Shown: piece after piece, positions 1-12,400 of the stretch
Numbering within the stretch: the first letter of the stretch is position 1
Layout of the letters: every line of letters begins with the position of its first letter
Assembly (NCBI GenBank): GCA_019155185.1
Contig: CM032807.1
Span: forward strand, 11,498,700-11,562,699
Origin: Beaufortia kweichowensis
Taxonomy: Eukaryota; Chordata; Actinopteri; Cypriniformes; Gastromyzontidae
Reading direction: 5' to 3'
Length of the DNA: 64,000 nt
The notes under the pieces: model-generated
The model's input: only the letters and a program-made list of their open reading frames with translations
Database searches by the model: none
What the model was told of the DNA's origin: nothing
Position numbers and translations under genes: made by a program

Positions 1-130
1 CATAGTATAGACACAAGGTACAATGGAAGTCAATGGGTGCCGATAACCAGAATTTTGCAAAATATCTTCTTTTGTGTTCCACAAAACATTTTTAGTATGC
101 CAAACATTTTTAGTTAAAGGACAGAAAGGA
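1..130. repeat. Fragment of the TTAA-flanked cyprinid-type short inverted-repeat element
   Basis: The first 100 bases carry the internal block 'acaatggaagtcaatgggtg' followed by a 'tttgcaaaatatcttctttt' block and a 'gttccacaaaa' block. The same blocks, in the same order, lie inside the better preserved copies at 5147-5440 and 35320-35638. Only part of the element is in the window; its other end would lie to the left. It sits in an intron of the tensin-like gene. Confidence 0.7.
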
Positions 131-899
131 AGGAAGATGATGATGCACTACACAGCAAGAGAAATAAATTGAGAGTAAAATTCCTTCCTCAAAAAGCACA
201 AGAGACGGGAGGTGGAGTTAAGGATGGTGTAGAAATGAATATATTTCACAGAAAGAGGAAGTTAGAATAATGTAAGGATGCCCAGACTGCAAAAGGGGAA
301 TTTCCTCTCTTATGTCTGGCCGTGAACCGCCATCCTAAGGGAAACCTCAACTGCTGATTGACCAACAGCCTTAGTATGTTTTAGAAAAGCAATATGGGAA
401 CCTGGGGCTAGTTGTCACATGGGGAAATCACAAAGGCTGTATCTTGGTAAATATGACATTTTAAGTAAAAATGTGTTTTTCTAGCAGTGGTTCTTACACT
501 AAAACATCTTTGTAATTTTGACTCCAAATTAATTTAAAAAAAAAAGTCAAAGTCAAAGTTACAGTATAATACCGCTTTTATTTAAAATAGGTATGTTGTC
601 ACCTATTATGAATGTTGTAAATATATCAACATTTATTAATTAGAATATCAAACAGTTTGGTATGTTTTTCTGTTTCAGTTTAAATATGTGACAACTTACC
701 CCATATGGTGTGACAACCTGCCCCAGTGTTGGAGTAAAGCTCAATGTGACTTTTGCCTGCATACTGTTCAGTGTCTTTCTCAGCTAAACATAAACTGAAA
801 TTGTGGCAGTCCTGGTCCCATCAAAGCAGAAATGCACAAAAACTAGTTAAGAGAACATATTAAAAGCTTAAGTTAAAGGCATAAATAATTGACTCTTAC
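131..899. other. Intron sequence of the tensin-like gene, no exon recognised
   Basis: This stretch lies 3' (in the minus-strand sense) of the fifth coding exon of the tensin-like gene. No further tensin exon was recognised in it, and it is AT-rich with short A and T runs. The remaining exons (end of the phosphatase-like domain, C2, SH2, PTB) should lie beyond the left edge. Confidence 0.6.
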
Positions 900-2935
900 C
901 TTTTTTGAGATGGTGTCATGAGGTTATCCATTGTATCAGTGCAGAACTTCCTCATGGTGTAGAGATCCAATGCCTGTTCCTCACTAAGAGAAAGAATGAA
1001 GATTAATAAATCACTTATATCACATAAATCACTTATAAATCACAGTCACAACACTGTAATGTTAAATATTTTATATGATGACAACTAAATTGCATAACAT
1101 GTATATACCAAATATGGCTGTTATACCCAAAATTTACATCGAAAAGTATTTTAAAATTATATTTCATAACTGACACAAGAGGAATAAGAGCTGGTACAAT
1201 GTCTACAAATCTATCTATAAATCTAAAGTCATTAAATCCCTTCCCAAAAACAATGCTTTAGCTTAAAGTCAGTTCCTATGAGTCTCTATCTCATATTCAT
1301 TCATTACCAAATATCAACAGATTTTTGATTCATAACCTAGTCTGCAGTAGTCTGCCAAGATCAGCCATTGACTAAACTACATCTCTGAGTGAAATATACT
1401 GTAGTTAACAATAACAACCAGATGTTTCAAGCTCTTAAACCAAGACATAACATATGAAAATGATATATGGCTTAAGAATTTAGGTTTATGTGAAAAAGCA
1501 TTTGTCTTTTTAATGATATTTTGACATGTCCACAAAAGGTATGAATTTTACCTGGTGGAAACATTAGATAGTTGAATGTAAGAGGATATTACCACACCCA
1601 CTCTGTCTTTGCTGCCCTGTGACAGACAGGAAGAAATAAACCAACCATAACATTGCTGTAGGATGGAATCAGATTTTCCAAAAACAAGTATTTGTACATT
1701 TTCTAAGGAAACATGGTGGTGCTTGCTGCCTCAATGATGGAGCTCATATAACAATTATCTATATGATCTCTGTATGTCTTTGTAATACTGTAGTGTCTGG
1801 ATATGAAGTAAAGGCCCCAAGGGGTCTCTGAGGCCCTACTGTATAAAAGTCCTCTGTACACTGAATCAATGATACTGTGGTGGCTAATATGGCTCGGGCC
1901 CCCAAGGGCCTTTCACATAGGATCTTTGTACAGTCTCTTTATGCAAAGTTAAAAATCTCACATATGGGGGCCAAAACTGAGCCAAACTTTGATTTCTCAT
2001 CCTTATATTTGGAGGTCTATATATTTATAAGCAATACCAATCACTAACCTTAAGTATCATCTATAGTAACAGTGATTATCAAGCACCATTGGACTGTAGC
2101 ACACATAATACAAAAATAATATAAAATTATACATAAAAATATTAAAGTAGAGTCAACAAATGAGTGAGTGTCTTACTTTGCAGTGTAGCAGAAGCACATG
2201 TTCAGGGTGTGTACTGAGCCAGACGTTCATGGTTTTACACACTGAACACAGCAGATGAAGTGATGGAGCATGCTGCTCCCGCCAGCCCATGTCTGCCACC
2301 TAACAGTCAATGATACGGGACAACTGTTGCAGATACGTACCATCACATCATATGTAACAATGACATGCTTTGTGGTTTAATTACCCTGGGATTCAACCTG
2401 TTGAGAACATCTGTACGTTCGGATAGGTTGATGATCTGCAGGGAAAATAAAAATTGGACCACAAAAGATCCGAAAGCCAATAACACTTAAAATGTATGCA
2501 TACAGTAGCAGAAAGACAGTAAATATATTATTTAGTATGTATAGACACAAATTATAAAGTACTCTACAGAAATTAAACTGAACCTTCTTACTGTTGCCAA
2601 TAAAATTCATACCATTCATTGTTCATTAAACACACATTGACTTTGTGACAACATGCCCCAAACCTATCCTGTTAAAGAAAATGTGTATTTGGATGTTTGA
2701 CTCAAAAGATTAAGATTAAGAACAATCAATAGACCAATAGAGATAGAAAGACATTTTTTGGACAGTTGTTGTTTAACTTACTCACCATGTATTGATCAGA
2801 ATGTTTGGACTGCAGCATCTGCGTGATACTGCGCAGATTGTGTTGGTAGGTTTGCTCCGAGCAGGACTGGCAGAAGGTTACAGAGATGATACGCTCGGTA
2901 ATGTAGTTCAGGTCAAATTCAGATCCCTCCGCCAT
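900..2935 (-). CDS. tns3: Tensin-family protein, N-terminal phosphatase-like domain (5' part of gene, tensin-3-like)
   Basis: Tensins link integrin adhesions to actin and start with a PTEN/auxilin-like phosphatase domain followed by C2, then SH2 and PTB domains. Five minus-strand coding exons are visible: 2786-2935, 2385-2435, 2177-2299, 1552-1616 and 900-983, all with GT/AG borders and matching phases, giving about 157 residues. The start MAEGSEFDLNYITERI has an in-frame TGA just upstream and a good Kozak context. Family landmarks are DLNYITERI, LQSKHSDQY, NLSER, WLSTHPEHV and VGVVISSY. The N-terminus and the VVISSY block look more like tensin-3 than tensin-1 or -2, but similarity is only moderate, so the paralogue is uncertain. 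The phosphate loop, split across an exon border, reads HCKGSKDR and keeps both the Cys and the Arg of the CX5R signature. The gene is cut by the window edge. Confidence 0.82.
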
Positions 2936-5146
2936 GCTGTTCACTCATGTGAGGAGATCTACAGAATAGAGAATGAGAGACTGGCTTCAGTTCAATAATG
3001 TACTCTTTACAAGCATTAGTTTTGGAGACAGTGATGAAAGGATGAGCATCTGTGAAAATCCATGGAAAATCTGCACAAGTTAAAAGGGGCAGCTGGAACT
3101 TTTCATTAAACCCTTGGAGAGATGCATCTATAGCAATACGCTTATGAGGCCCTATTGACTTATAGTTAAAACATGAAAAGAAAATGGTTCAAACTGGTTT
3201 TCAACAAAACCTGGTTTTCTCAGACAGGGTCATAATTATCAATTTAGCTTTTCGGTCAAATTGCTATGCTGATAATATAATGTAACAGAAAATAATTAAA
3301 TAAGAAAACTGCAAAAACACAGGCCAATTTGCTAGTGTTTATTGGTTTGAATCCTATTGTTATAATCTGAACAAAATTAACAATTGCTTGTGTTTATAAA
3401 AATAATCACGTAAATATTAAATTTAAACAGCAGTCTGACACACTTCCTTGGTCAAGTCACGTGGCATCTCCTCTTTTCTTACAGGATACTTCCTTTATTT
3501 TTTTTATTCAGTACCTCTTTTTCTGAAACTAAATAATAATATGGTTAAATCTAATGCATTTAAAATAAAGTGTGATCGTACAGAACCACAAAACACATGT
3601 TGTGTGCAAAATCACAATACATAAAACACATGACATCCCATGAGCCTTAACTGACACTTGTCTGACCCTGGTCACGTGACTGTGGCGGGGCAAAAACAGA
3701 TCTATTGAACCGAAGTAAGACTCAATATTATCAGATAATCTCTTTTGTTAGCTGACCTGATACAAAGTAGACACACCTACTGACAACACAAAAAAAGAAA
3801 GAGAAAAAAGACATGGGAATGTTTTTTTTTATTTTTTTATTTTAATGTCCAAGTATATCACTCCTCTAAGTATATCAATCTGAATAAACCAATTCTCCAC
3901 TTAAAGCAAAGATGTTTTTTGTAGAATCACTGTAAAATAGAAAATAATACAATACCGTGTATGAAGGTGTGGTTGTGCGCATTTGATCTGCTCCATGTGT
4001 TCCTTTTTAACACCTGATCAGATTTCAGAAGTTCATCTCTTAACTTTTTTACGCAATACATACTCCATGTGGCCCGTGACAGCAGCCATGCGTCTGATAT
4101 CAGCTGTGTACGTGTATTTGGTCACTTATCTGTCTAACCTGCGCTTAACCCTTAACCTCTTCCAATCTACTGCAGTTAAACTCTCCATGACAATCAGACA
4201 ATAAGACAAAACACAACTGATGTACCGACCGCTCACCTGAGCGTGCAGATGTAGCAAACATGCTAAATACATACTTTACTGTACATACTGTACATAGAAC
4301 ACAGGTTAAGTAACTTACCTGCCTGTGGAAGGACAAAACCCAGTGTCTGGCTGATATCACCACACAATAGTCCACTCCTGACAATGAGAGAGAGGCAGAA
4401 TATGGCAAAAGAAAAGAGAGAGAGAGAGAGAGAGAGAGGTTTTGTCTGGATTGCAACTCAGGTCACATGTACTTTGGCCGTTGTGGTGTATGTGCGCATG
4501 TTCGTCTGTTGTCAGTTGTGTGGTAAGCATGAGTAAAGTGACATAGCCAGAGAACAAACCACCTTGGAAAAACCCTTGAGTCATGCTACAGATGTATGAT
4601 GTAGTTATGATGAATACACTTATTTCCTGTTTTAGAAAAGATATTTTATTAAACACACATAGAAATCATGGTTATTGTCATTTGCTAATTAATTCACAAA
4701 CCTCGCAGGTGTTTTTCCAGGTGTAAACTGTAACTGGGTCATAATGGTTAAATATTAGCAGCTTGCGCATTCCACATCGCTGCTGTAAGATTATGGCTGC
4801 CAATCACAAACTGAAAGGCAACTCTGGAATACGTGCAGAATGAAGTGAAATATTATTTCCTGTTTTTTAGTCTCATTACACTAAAACTTTGTTTCAATAA
4901 AAATACAATTTCATCTTAATTTATGTTGTTGATAAAAATGTCCTCAAATTGTTGCTTGCAAATATACAGTATATTGAATAGTTATATATTTCATATATTG
5001 TGAACTGTGGTTTGACAAATAACTTGGTATCCATATTAAATTATATCTTCAAAATTATTTTTAATACATTTTAAAAACTGATTTAAAAATTTGTATTAAA
5101 GATATTAAAAGAGTGCACCATGAATGCTAAGGTCATTCTTTATGCC
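2936..5146. other. Spacer between the tensin-like 5' end and marveld3, no gene seen
   Basis: No ORF here shows protein-family similarity. The part nearest 2936 should hold the promoter and any non-coding 5' exons of the tensin-like gene, but no clear core promoter was recognised. The rest is AT-rich, with a short AG microsatellite at 4414-4438. Confidence 0.5.
4414..4438. repeat. (AG)n microsatellite
   Basis: About 12 uninterrupted AG units. The Ser/Leu-rich ORFs read from the opposite strand across this point are products of the repeat. Confidence 0.9.
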
Positions 5147-5440
5147 TTAAAGGGATAGTTCACCCAAAAAATCATTTACTTACCCACGTCATGTCAAACC
5201 TGTATGACTTTCTTGCTTCAGCAGAACACAGAAGAAGATATTTTGCAAAACGCTGGTAACCGGCACCCATTCACTGTCATAGTAAGGAAACAAGGTACAA
5301 TGGATGTCAATTAGTGCCGGTACCCAGCGTTTTGCAAAATATCTTTTTTTGTTCCACAAAAGAAAGAATCATATACAGGGTTTGAATGGGTGTAAAAATT
5401 ATGACATAATCTTTATTTTTGGCTGAACTATCCTTTTAAG
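5147..5440. mobile_element. Non-autonomous DNA element (MITE) with TTAA borders
   Basis: It starts TTAAAGGGATAGTTCACCC and ends with the near-complement GGCTGAACTATCCTTTTAA. TTAA at both ends could be target-site duplication. Inside are 'catgtcaaacctgtatgac' and 'acaatggatgtcaatt' blocks shared with other copies in the window. There is no coding capacity. The family is very common in cyprinid introns; the superfamily assignment is left open. Confidence 0.75.
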
Positions 5441-5632
5441 GCTATTTAAGGTCACGCATCACAATTTTTATAAAGTCATATTAAGGACCAAGAGTTGTGG
5501 TCTGCTGCCCCCCATTGGAAAAACAGTCTAAATGAACCTAGATGACAATGCCACATTCATATCAAAATAATGCATTGTACTACTCAATTACAACTTTTCA
5601 TTTTCTATTTCACAGTAATTGAAAAAAATACT

Positions 5633-5638
5633 TTTATT
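5633..5638 (-). terminator. Candidate polyadenylation signal of marveld3
   Basis: The minus strand reads AATAAA here, about 270 bases beyond the marveld3 stop codon. Distance and orientation fit, but no transcript evidence is available. Confidence 0.4.
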
Positions 5639-5909
5639 TCAAAGGCTAAAAAGACACTTTTTGTCATATTCATAGTTCATCCAATGTCTCAATAAAAAGT
5701 ATATTTTAAAAGCAAAACTACTAGTGTCTGCTAAAGCTAAAATCTACCTTCATTCCAAGATGAAGAAAAAAACTACCTGTATAAAAATAGTCAAAATGTT
5801 ATCAAAAAATGTAAAAATAAAAAAGCAATTAAGAACATATTAATACATTTTGTTTATGTACATCCAGTCCAGATAATTTGGGATATAGTCCATGTTTTAA
5901 TTGCAAAAT

Positions 5910-7965
5910 CTAGACATAAGTATCGGGATGAAGACGTTTATTCTGGGAATGTTTAGGTTGGTCTCTTTGTTCGGCTTCATGGCGGTGACGCTCCTCAAGG
6001 TACCGACTGACATGTCTGAATGTTTGACCAGTCAGAACGGCCCCGACAGCGTACAGAATTGCTGTTATGAGTCCGAAAAGTGCGACAGCTGCATCGCCCC
6101 CATTTACATTACAGTTCATCCAGGTGTATCCGTTACGGGCATACAGCCGTTCGCGTCGAATGCACACATCGGTGGAGTTCACCGAAATCACAAAATGCAG
6201 GTACAAACCAACCGCAACCACGTACGCCACTGCGCCAATTACCTGGAATGCGAACTGTCCGATCAGGAGCTTACGTGGAAGCCGGTGGGCGGGTTTGCTG
6301 CCGGACACAACGAATAAAAGTGAAACTGCACCGAACGTGAGGCTGAAGGGCACGCCCCCATAGACTCCAGGTGCTCTCATTTGTCCATACTGCATGTCAA
6401 GATCACGTACTTGCTGAAGCTCCGTCCCTTCAAAAGGAATGATGGCGTCGACAAAGCTCGTTCCACCCATGCCCATCGCAGACATGCCCAACTGAGACAC
6501 ATGAGCGGCCACTATGCACATCAGCACCAATGCATTAGTCAGGACGGCGCATATCAACACAATACCTGCAACAAACAATTATGTCAAAAATTTTACAAGC
6601 TGTGATACAATCATTATATTTCCAAGTGCCCTTGAAATACAGTCTCTACTGCGTAAAACAGTGTAAATCTAATTTATATGTGTGTGTGTGGGAGTGAAAG
6701 ATAAACCGCCATGTGTGTGTAACACTGTATGAAAGAGCTAAAAGGCACTCTTATATATAAGGCACTCTCTTTCCCTTTTTTTATATTTTATTTCACTTTA
6801 TTATCTTATTTTTGCTTCATTTATCTTTTGTTCCCATAAATTTAATTCATTTTCACCCATAATTTATGTAATGAATCTTCCTGTACATTTAATATACGAC
6901 TTTTTACAATACTTGAATTTGACAGCACATTATCATTCAAATACTGTATGTGTTCTGTAAGACAAGAGGTATATAAATAAAATAAAGCTACTTTATTACT
7001 TACGTGGTATCCTGCTAACATTTTAAATTACGTACGGCTGTGTATGTGTTTATTTAAATTAGGAATGAGGGTGAGAATAGCTTTCTGCATGAAAGATTGG
7101 TAACAACAGGCCTAAAAAAGCTAAACCGGTTAAACCAGCTGGAGGAAGGGAAAAATACACTGCGTGATGTGCGAAGGCGTGTCATAAACTTGAGTGAAAC
7201 CGGATTGTTTGAAAAGACGTGATCCAAGAATCAACACAAATATTTAGAGAAATCCCTGAAACAGGGTTCATTTACGTTGACATAGTTTTAATAAGCCAAT
7301 AATAGTTGTAATAAGACAATTTAATCCATAGCTATATTTATCTCTCTGTGTCAGTGAATATTTACCTCTCCTGGAGCAGATGTAAGAGCATTTTGACTCC
7401 TGATGTTCCTCTCGAGAAACACTCCTTGCATGTCTCTGAGAACCTCGTGGATAGTATGATGACTGGCTAGATGTCCTGGGATAGACAAATATATACCAGA
7501 GCTCAACAGTAATCATGACATAATGGACCAGTGTAACACAGCTTCAGGCCAGTAAATAATACTGTGCCTTGTCTTATTTATCCAGTACTTTGATGGCCGG
7601 ATTTGTATTTTTTCACTAAAATATAACACATGTTAAAAAAAATTTTTGTTTTTTTTGTTTGTTTTGTTCATGTACATGAAAAATGTGGGTCCAGTATTTT
7701 CTCAGCCAAAAAATAAATAAATAAGAATTAATATATTATTAATATACGGTTACGCTACTTAATTATAAAATAATATTATAAAAAAACTCCTAATGATGTA
7801 TGAAAGTATTTGCAAGTATTTTTTATTCACGCACCTGTCACTGGCTGATCGTCGGTGGTCATTGGGATTGTCTCTTCGGTTGCGGGGATCTCTCTCTCTT
7901 TTCTCGCCATTATCTCCTCCGTTCCTCTCTCTTTGCGCGCGCTGGTTTCTTGGCGGCTGGCTCAT
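5910..7965 (-). CDS. marveld3: MARVEL domain-containing protein 3 (tight-junction tetraspan)
   Basis: MARVELD3 is a tight-junction-associated MARVEL protein that, in mammals, affects epithelial barrier behaviour and MEKK1/JNK signalling. Three minus-strand exons, 7835-7965, 7366-7475 and 5910-6565, join in phase into 298 residues. The first about 45 residues are rich in Arg, Asp and Asn (RERDPRNRRDN), the family's charged cytosolic tail. Exon 2 encodes a Cys-containing juxtamembrane stretch (KCSYICSRR) comparable to KCKYLCTGR in the mammalian protein. Exon 3 gives four hydrophobic segments at about residues 81-103, 143-162, 174-200 and 226-250. The second extracellular loop has an NST sequon and two Cys, the conserved pair of this family. 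The tail ends in a charged stretch finishing HPDTYV. The plus-strand ORFs over exon 3 are antisense shadows. Confidence 0.93.
6566..7365. other. marveld3 intron 2
   Basis: Non-coding intron with short TG runs near 6677-6720. No repeat family or RNA gene was recognised. Confidence 0.7.
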
Positions 7966-8439
7966 GACGTCAGCACACGAATGGAGAGATTTTGTCGGGT
8001 GTTATGGTGTAGCCAGTGCCGTTTGGAGGGGTACGTTTTAAAACCTAAGGCCAATCTCCTACATTTAAGAAAAGTAAAATCATTAAATCAACGCAACCGA
8101 TTTACCTAAGTGACTGGGTATTTGACATTTTTCCTTAAGAAACAATAATGTCACCATGTTATATGTTAACAGCAAACACGCTTCGTTTAAGAACATAGTA
8201 GAATAAGAAATATTAAAAATGCAAGCCTCTCTGTTATATTACATCACTTACATGTGGCTTTCGTACTTTGTTAAAGATGTTTTTATGTCTCTGAAAGTTA
8301 GGCGCACACCTGCGCGACAAAGGGAGTATCGGTAAACAAGTTTCTCTTGTGTCTTCCTTCCCATTCATCAACATAAAGACAAAAACTAACTTTCCTTAAC
8401 AAATATGTAAAACCATGTTTATAAACACATCATACGAAA

Positions 8440-8700
8440 ACAACTTACCTGCTTGAAGCACGTCGATCACATTTGTTTATGTATAAGGAATCCAAATTTC
8501 ACTTTTTTCCGCAAACATTAGATTTTGACCCAACCTCATCATTCACGTGATCTCGCGATGATACCCGATGCTCTCGTTCCGCACCTATACAGTGGGCGGA
8601 CCTCAGATGATAGGCAGGTGACGCTGCAAATTTGAAACGCCAGACTGATCGGCGTATGACATCAAAAAGTCCCGCTAGAACAATACGAAACACACGCTAG
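8440..8700. promoter_or_regulatory. Candidate CG-rich promoter segment between marveld3 and mcm3
   Basis: The 1.5-kb gap between the two divergent start codons (7965 and 9480) contains one CG-richer island. It has an E-box CACGTG at 8544-8549 and TCTCGCGA at 8551-8558, a near-match to the known TCTCGCGAGA core-promoter motif. On the minus strand a good splice donor (CAG|GTAAGT) falls at 8448/8449, so this may be a non-coding first exon on the marveld3 side. Which gene it serves, or whether it serves both, cannot be settled from sequence. Confidence 0.4.
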
Positions 8701-9479
8701 TATCTGCTATAAACGTGTCTCTGTTATGGGAAAAGGGTGACAGGCTGTTGCTTAAGGCTTTTGGAATGTGGTAGTAAAAGAAAATTAGGCAATTTATACG
8801 CTGTTCTGCAACTCTGTGTCAATGTCAACCATTAAGATCGCACAGCATTAAAGAGTAAAGCACTTAGATCCCATAATAAGTCAATGTCAGACACTGTGGC
8901 ACCTTTATTTATGGGTTCCTATTGTGATACTAATTTCTCAGATGTCCCTTTAAGCTGGAAAATACAGTATTAAAGTAATCTAGTCTAGTCTGCACAAGAC
9001 ATGACTTCTGCAATTACTCTGTCTCTTGGTATTCAAGCAAGGTGAGAGAAATAACTTTAGTTATTTATTGGGTGCAATGACGATGCTTTCTAAAGTTTTT
9101 GCTTAACAGCTATAGCTTGAAGCAGAGCTGATTGGTTTAAATAGGTTAACAAGCCTAATTAACCTAATTAATTTGCAGACCTGTGCCCTTACCTGATTTT
9201 TTTGAAGCACAAGTTTTTGATTGTGTTTTTCCCCAATGTACTCAAAAAATATTGCCACATGAGTGCAAGGCAACCCAACATTGTGCTGTAGCTCCTGAAA
9301 TCTCACCAGCTGTTCACATGCATCAAGAGTAAGAGATCATTGAATTTAAATAATTTGAAACTTATGCTTTCATAGTCAGAAATTTGCTGTAGATATGCTT
9401 TTGAATGTTTATGACAATCACATTATTTGTCTTAAAAAGGCAAAGTGAAACCTCGAGTGATTTCTAAGCAGGTGTGGGC

Positions 9480-12400
9480 ATGGATTCTGGCTTTGAGGAT
9501 CTTGAACTGCGAGAGTCTCAGAGAGAGTATCTGGACTTTCTGGATGATGATGTGAATCCTCTTAACTTGTTCTTTACTGTTGAGTTGTGATAGGTCTTTT
9601 TAGAAAATCTCTGACAGATTTAAATGTCAATTGTCTTTTTGTCAATTACAGCAAGATCAGGGTATCTATCATGAGAAGGTGAGAAGTATGGTGTCTGAGG
9701 GTCAGTGTCGTCTCATTGTAAACATCAATGACCTGCGACGGAAAAGTGAAAAAAGAGCTAAAGAGTAAGTGTAAGCGTTGATAAATCTAAGCTTTTATTT
9801 TTTGATGAAGCGTTCACACAGTTGGTTTGTTTGACAGATTTACTACATCGCCCACGAGTTGGTCCTTGACTGTGTCTAGTGGCATAATGATCTGATTAAT
9901 GGCATGTTTGTGGAATGTGTTCTCAATAGATTACTGAAGAATGCTTTTGTTGAGCTGGTGGCCTTTCAGAGAGCCCTAAAGGATTTTGTGGCTTCAATAG
10001 ATGCCACTTACGCAAAGCAGTTTGAAGAGTTCCATGTTGGTTTTGAGGGGAGTTTTGGGAGTAAACATGTCTCTCCGCGTACTCTAAGTGCACGCTTTCT
10101 GGGTAACCTTGTGTGCGTGGAGGGCATTGTGACCAAGTGTAAGTGGGATTTTAGTTCATACACACAACTGTTGCTCATTTTAGCTAGTTAGACTGTTTAA
10201 TTTAGTTTCTATACATTGTGACTTGTTACAGATTGTCGTATATGCTTAATTCAGGGACACTTTCACAATAAAGCTAGACTATAGTTTAAGAGAAAATTTA
10301 GCAGTTCTCTTTAAATCTGAAACATTACTAAGATTAGGTCTGAGTTTGGAATATATAATGTGTTTTGCATTCATATGGGCAATTCCACTGTTATGGATGT
10401 AAGTTTTTACAGAATGGATTTATTACCAACAATATTTAACAATATATAGCTTTATATATAATTTCACTAAACCTTGTTGATAGAGTCCCGACAATGTTAT
10501 CTATTAAAGTTATCTATTTTAAAAGATGAAAATACACATGCATTATAGGAATTCTGTGAATTAAAATGCACAAACCAGAAGAAATAATACCCAACAAATA
10601 GAGAAGGGATGATTTTTCAAAGAACATATTTTATTTAAAATTTTCAAATGCCCATTTATGAGGAATATAGGTTGTGGATGTGACTATTTTGAAAACAGCA
10701 CTTTAACCATGTTTTAAACATAAAAAACAGAGAGAACTAACATGGGTTTTTAAACCATTAAAAATTGACAATTTTATTTTGCATGGTAAGGTTGACATTT
10801 GCATGGAATTGCTAATATTTCACATGGTTGTCCTCTAACTTAATTTGCTGTGACTCTACTGTAGGTTCCTTGGTCAGGCCCAAGATAATGCGTAGTGTCC
10901 ACTATTGTCCAGCCACCAAGAAAACTCTGGAACGAAAATACACAGATCTTACCTCCTTAGATGCTTTTCCTTCCAGTGCCATCTATCCAACCAAAGTAAG
11001 TTACAGTATGTTTGTTGACACCCTGCTGATGAGGTTTATTTAAAGGTTTATTCAAGGTGATTTTTTTTTGCTAAAAAAAAAATTCCTGGATCAACATAGT
11101 TTATTGGCTGTTGCATGATTTTAATAGTTTTTAAGAAAACTGTATGTAGAAGGATATAATTGTTGGGTATACAAACCAATAAATGCAACCATAAGCTCCT
11201 TTCTCTGTTCTTCAAATATAATTGGTTAATGAGAAAAACGTTCCAGGACCAATAAGGGTGTTGCTGATCAAAAACTGTACGATAACGGTCCCTGATTTTG
11301 CATGTGTAGGATGAAGAGAACAATCCTCTGGAGACAGAGTTTGGCCTGTGCTGTTATAAGGACCACCAGACACTCACTATTCAAGAGATGCCAGAGAAAG
11401 CCCCCGCCGGGCAGCTGCCACGCTCAGTCGACATCATCGCAAACGATGACCTCGTTGACAAAGTAAAACCCGGTGACCGTGTGCAGATTGTGGGGGTCTA
11501 CCGTTGCTTACCCGCTAAACAGGGTGGTTTTACCTCGGGGACCTTCCGGTATGTGCTTTTGATTTTTGCATATTAACTAGAAATGTTCTGTCCTTTGACT
11601 GACTTTGCCCTGCAGAACAATCCTGTTGGCTAACAACGTGAAGCTTATGAGTAAGGAGATTGTGCCAACATTCTCTGCTGATGATGTTGCCAAGATTAAG
11701 AAGTTTTGCAAAACTCATTCTAAGGTAAGACTTGTGTGGGTTTATTTAGTTGTACGACAGAAGAGTTTAGATTCTGTTTATACAGAGCTAATCAAGTTCA
11801 TCTGTGCTATGAAAGTTAAGAATGTTGGAATGTTTCAGGATGTCTTTGAGCAACTGAGCCGTTCTTTGGCTCCCAGCATCCACGGCCATGAGTACATAAA
11901 GAAGGCCATTCTGTGTCTACTGCTGGGGGGAAATGAAACCAATCTGGAGAACGGCACACGCATCAGAGGGGACATTAATATTCTGCTCATAGGTTTGTAA
12001 TGTATCACGTTCTTGCTTTCAAAATCCTGACTCAATTTGTTGTATTGCCTAACCTTGTCCTAATGGTTTTCAGGTGATCCTTCAGTGGCAAAATCTCAGT
12101 TGCTGCGCTATGTTTTGTTCACGGCACCAAGAGCGATTCCTACCACAGGTCGAGGCTCATCTGGAGTGGGTCTGACGGCTGCCGTCACCACTGATCAAGA
12201 GACGGGTAACACATTTTTCCACTTGTAGACAATTGTTATACAGTTATTGTTACATGCATCTGGTTTTAAAATATGTGCAAAAGCTGTTTAAGGTTTAAAA
12301 TTGATGATATATCAATGATATGTCAATATATCAATAATCCAGGTGAGCGTCGCTTGGAGGCAGGAGCCATGGTGCTTGCTGACAGAGGAGTGGTTTGCAT

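Noticed and set aside
5901..6317. 138-residue plus-strand ORF and two other plus ORFs opposite marveld3 exon 3
   Set aside because: Antisense shadows of a conserved four-helix coding exon; no domain in the plus-strand products.
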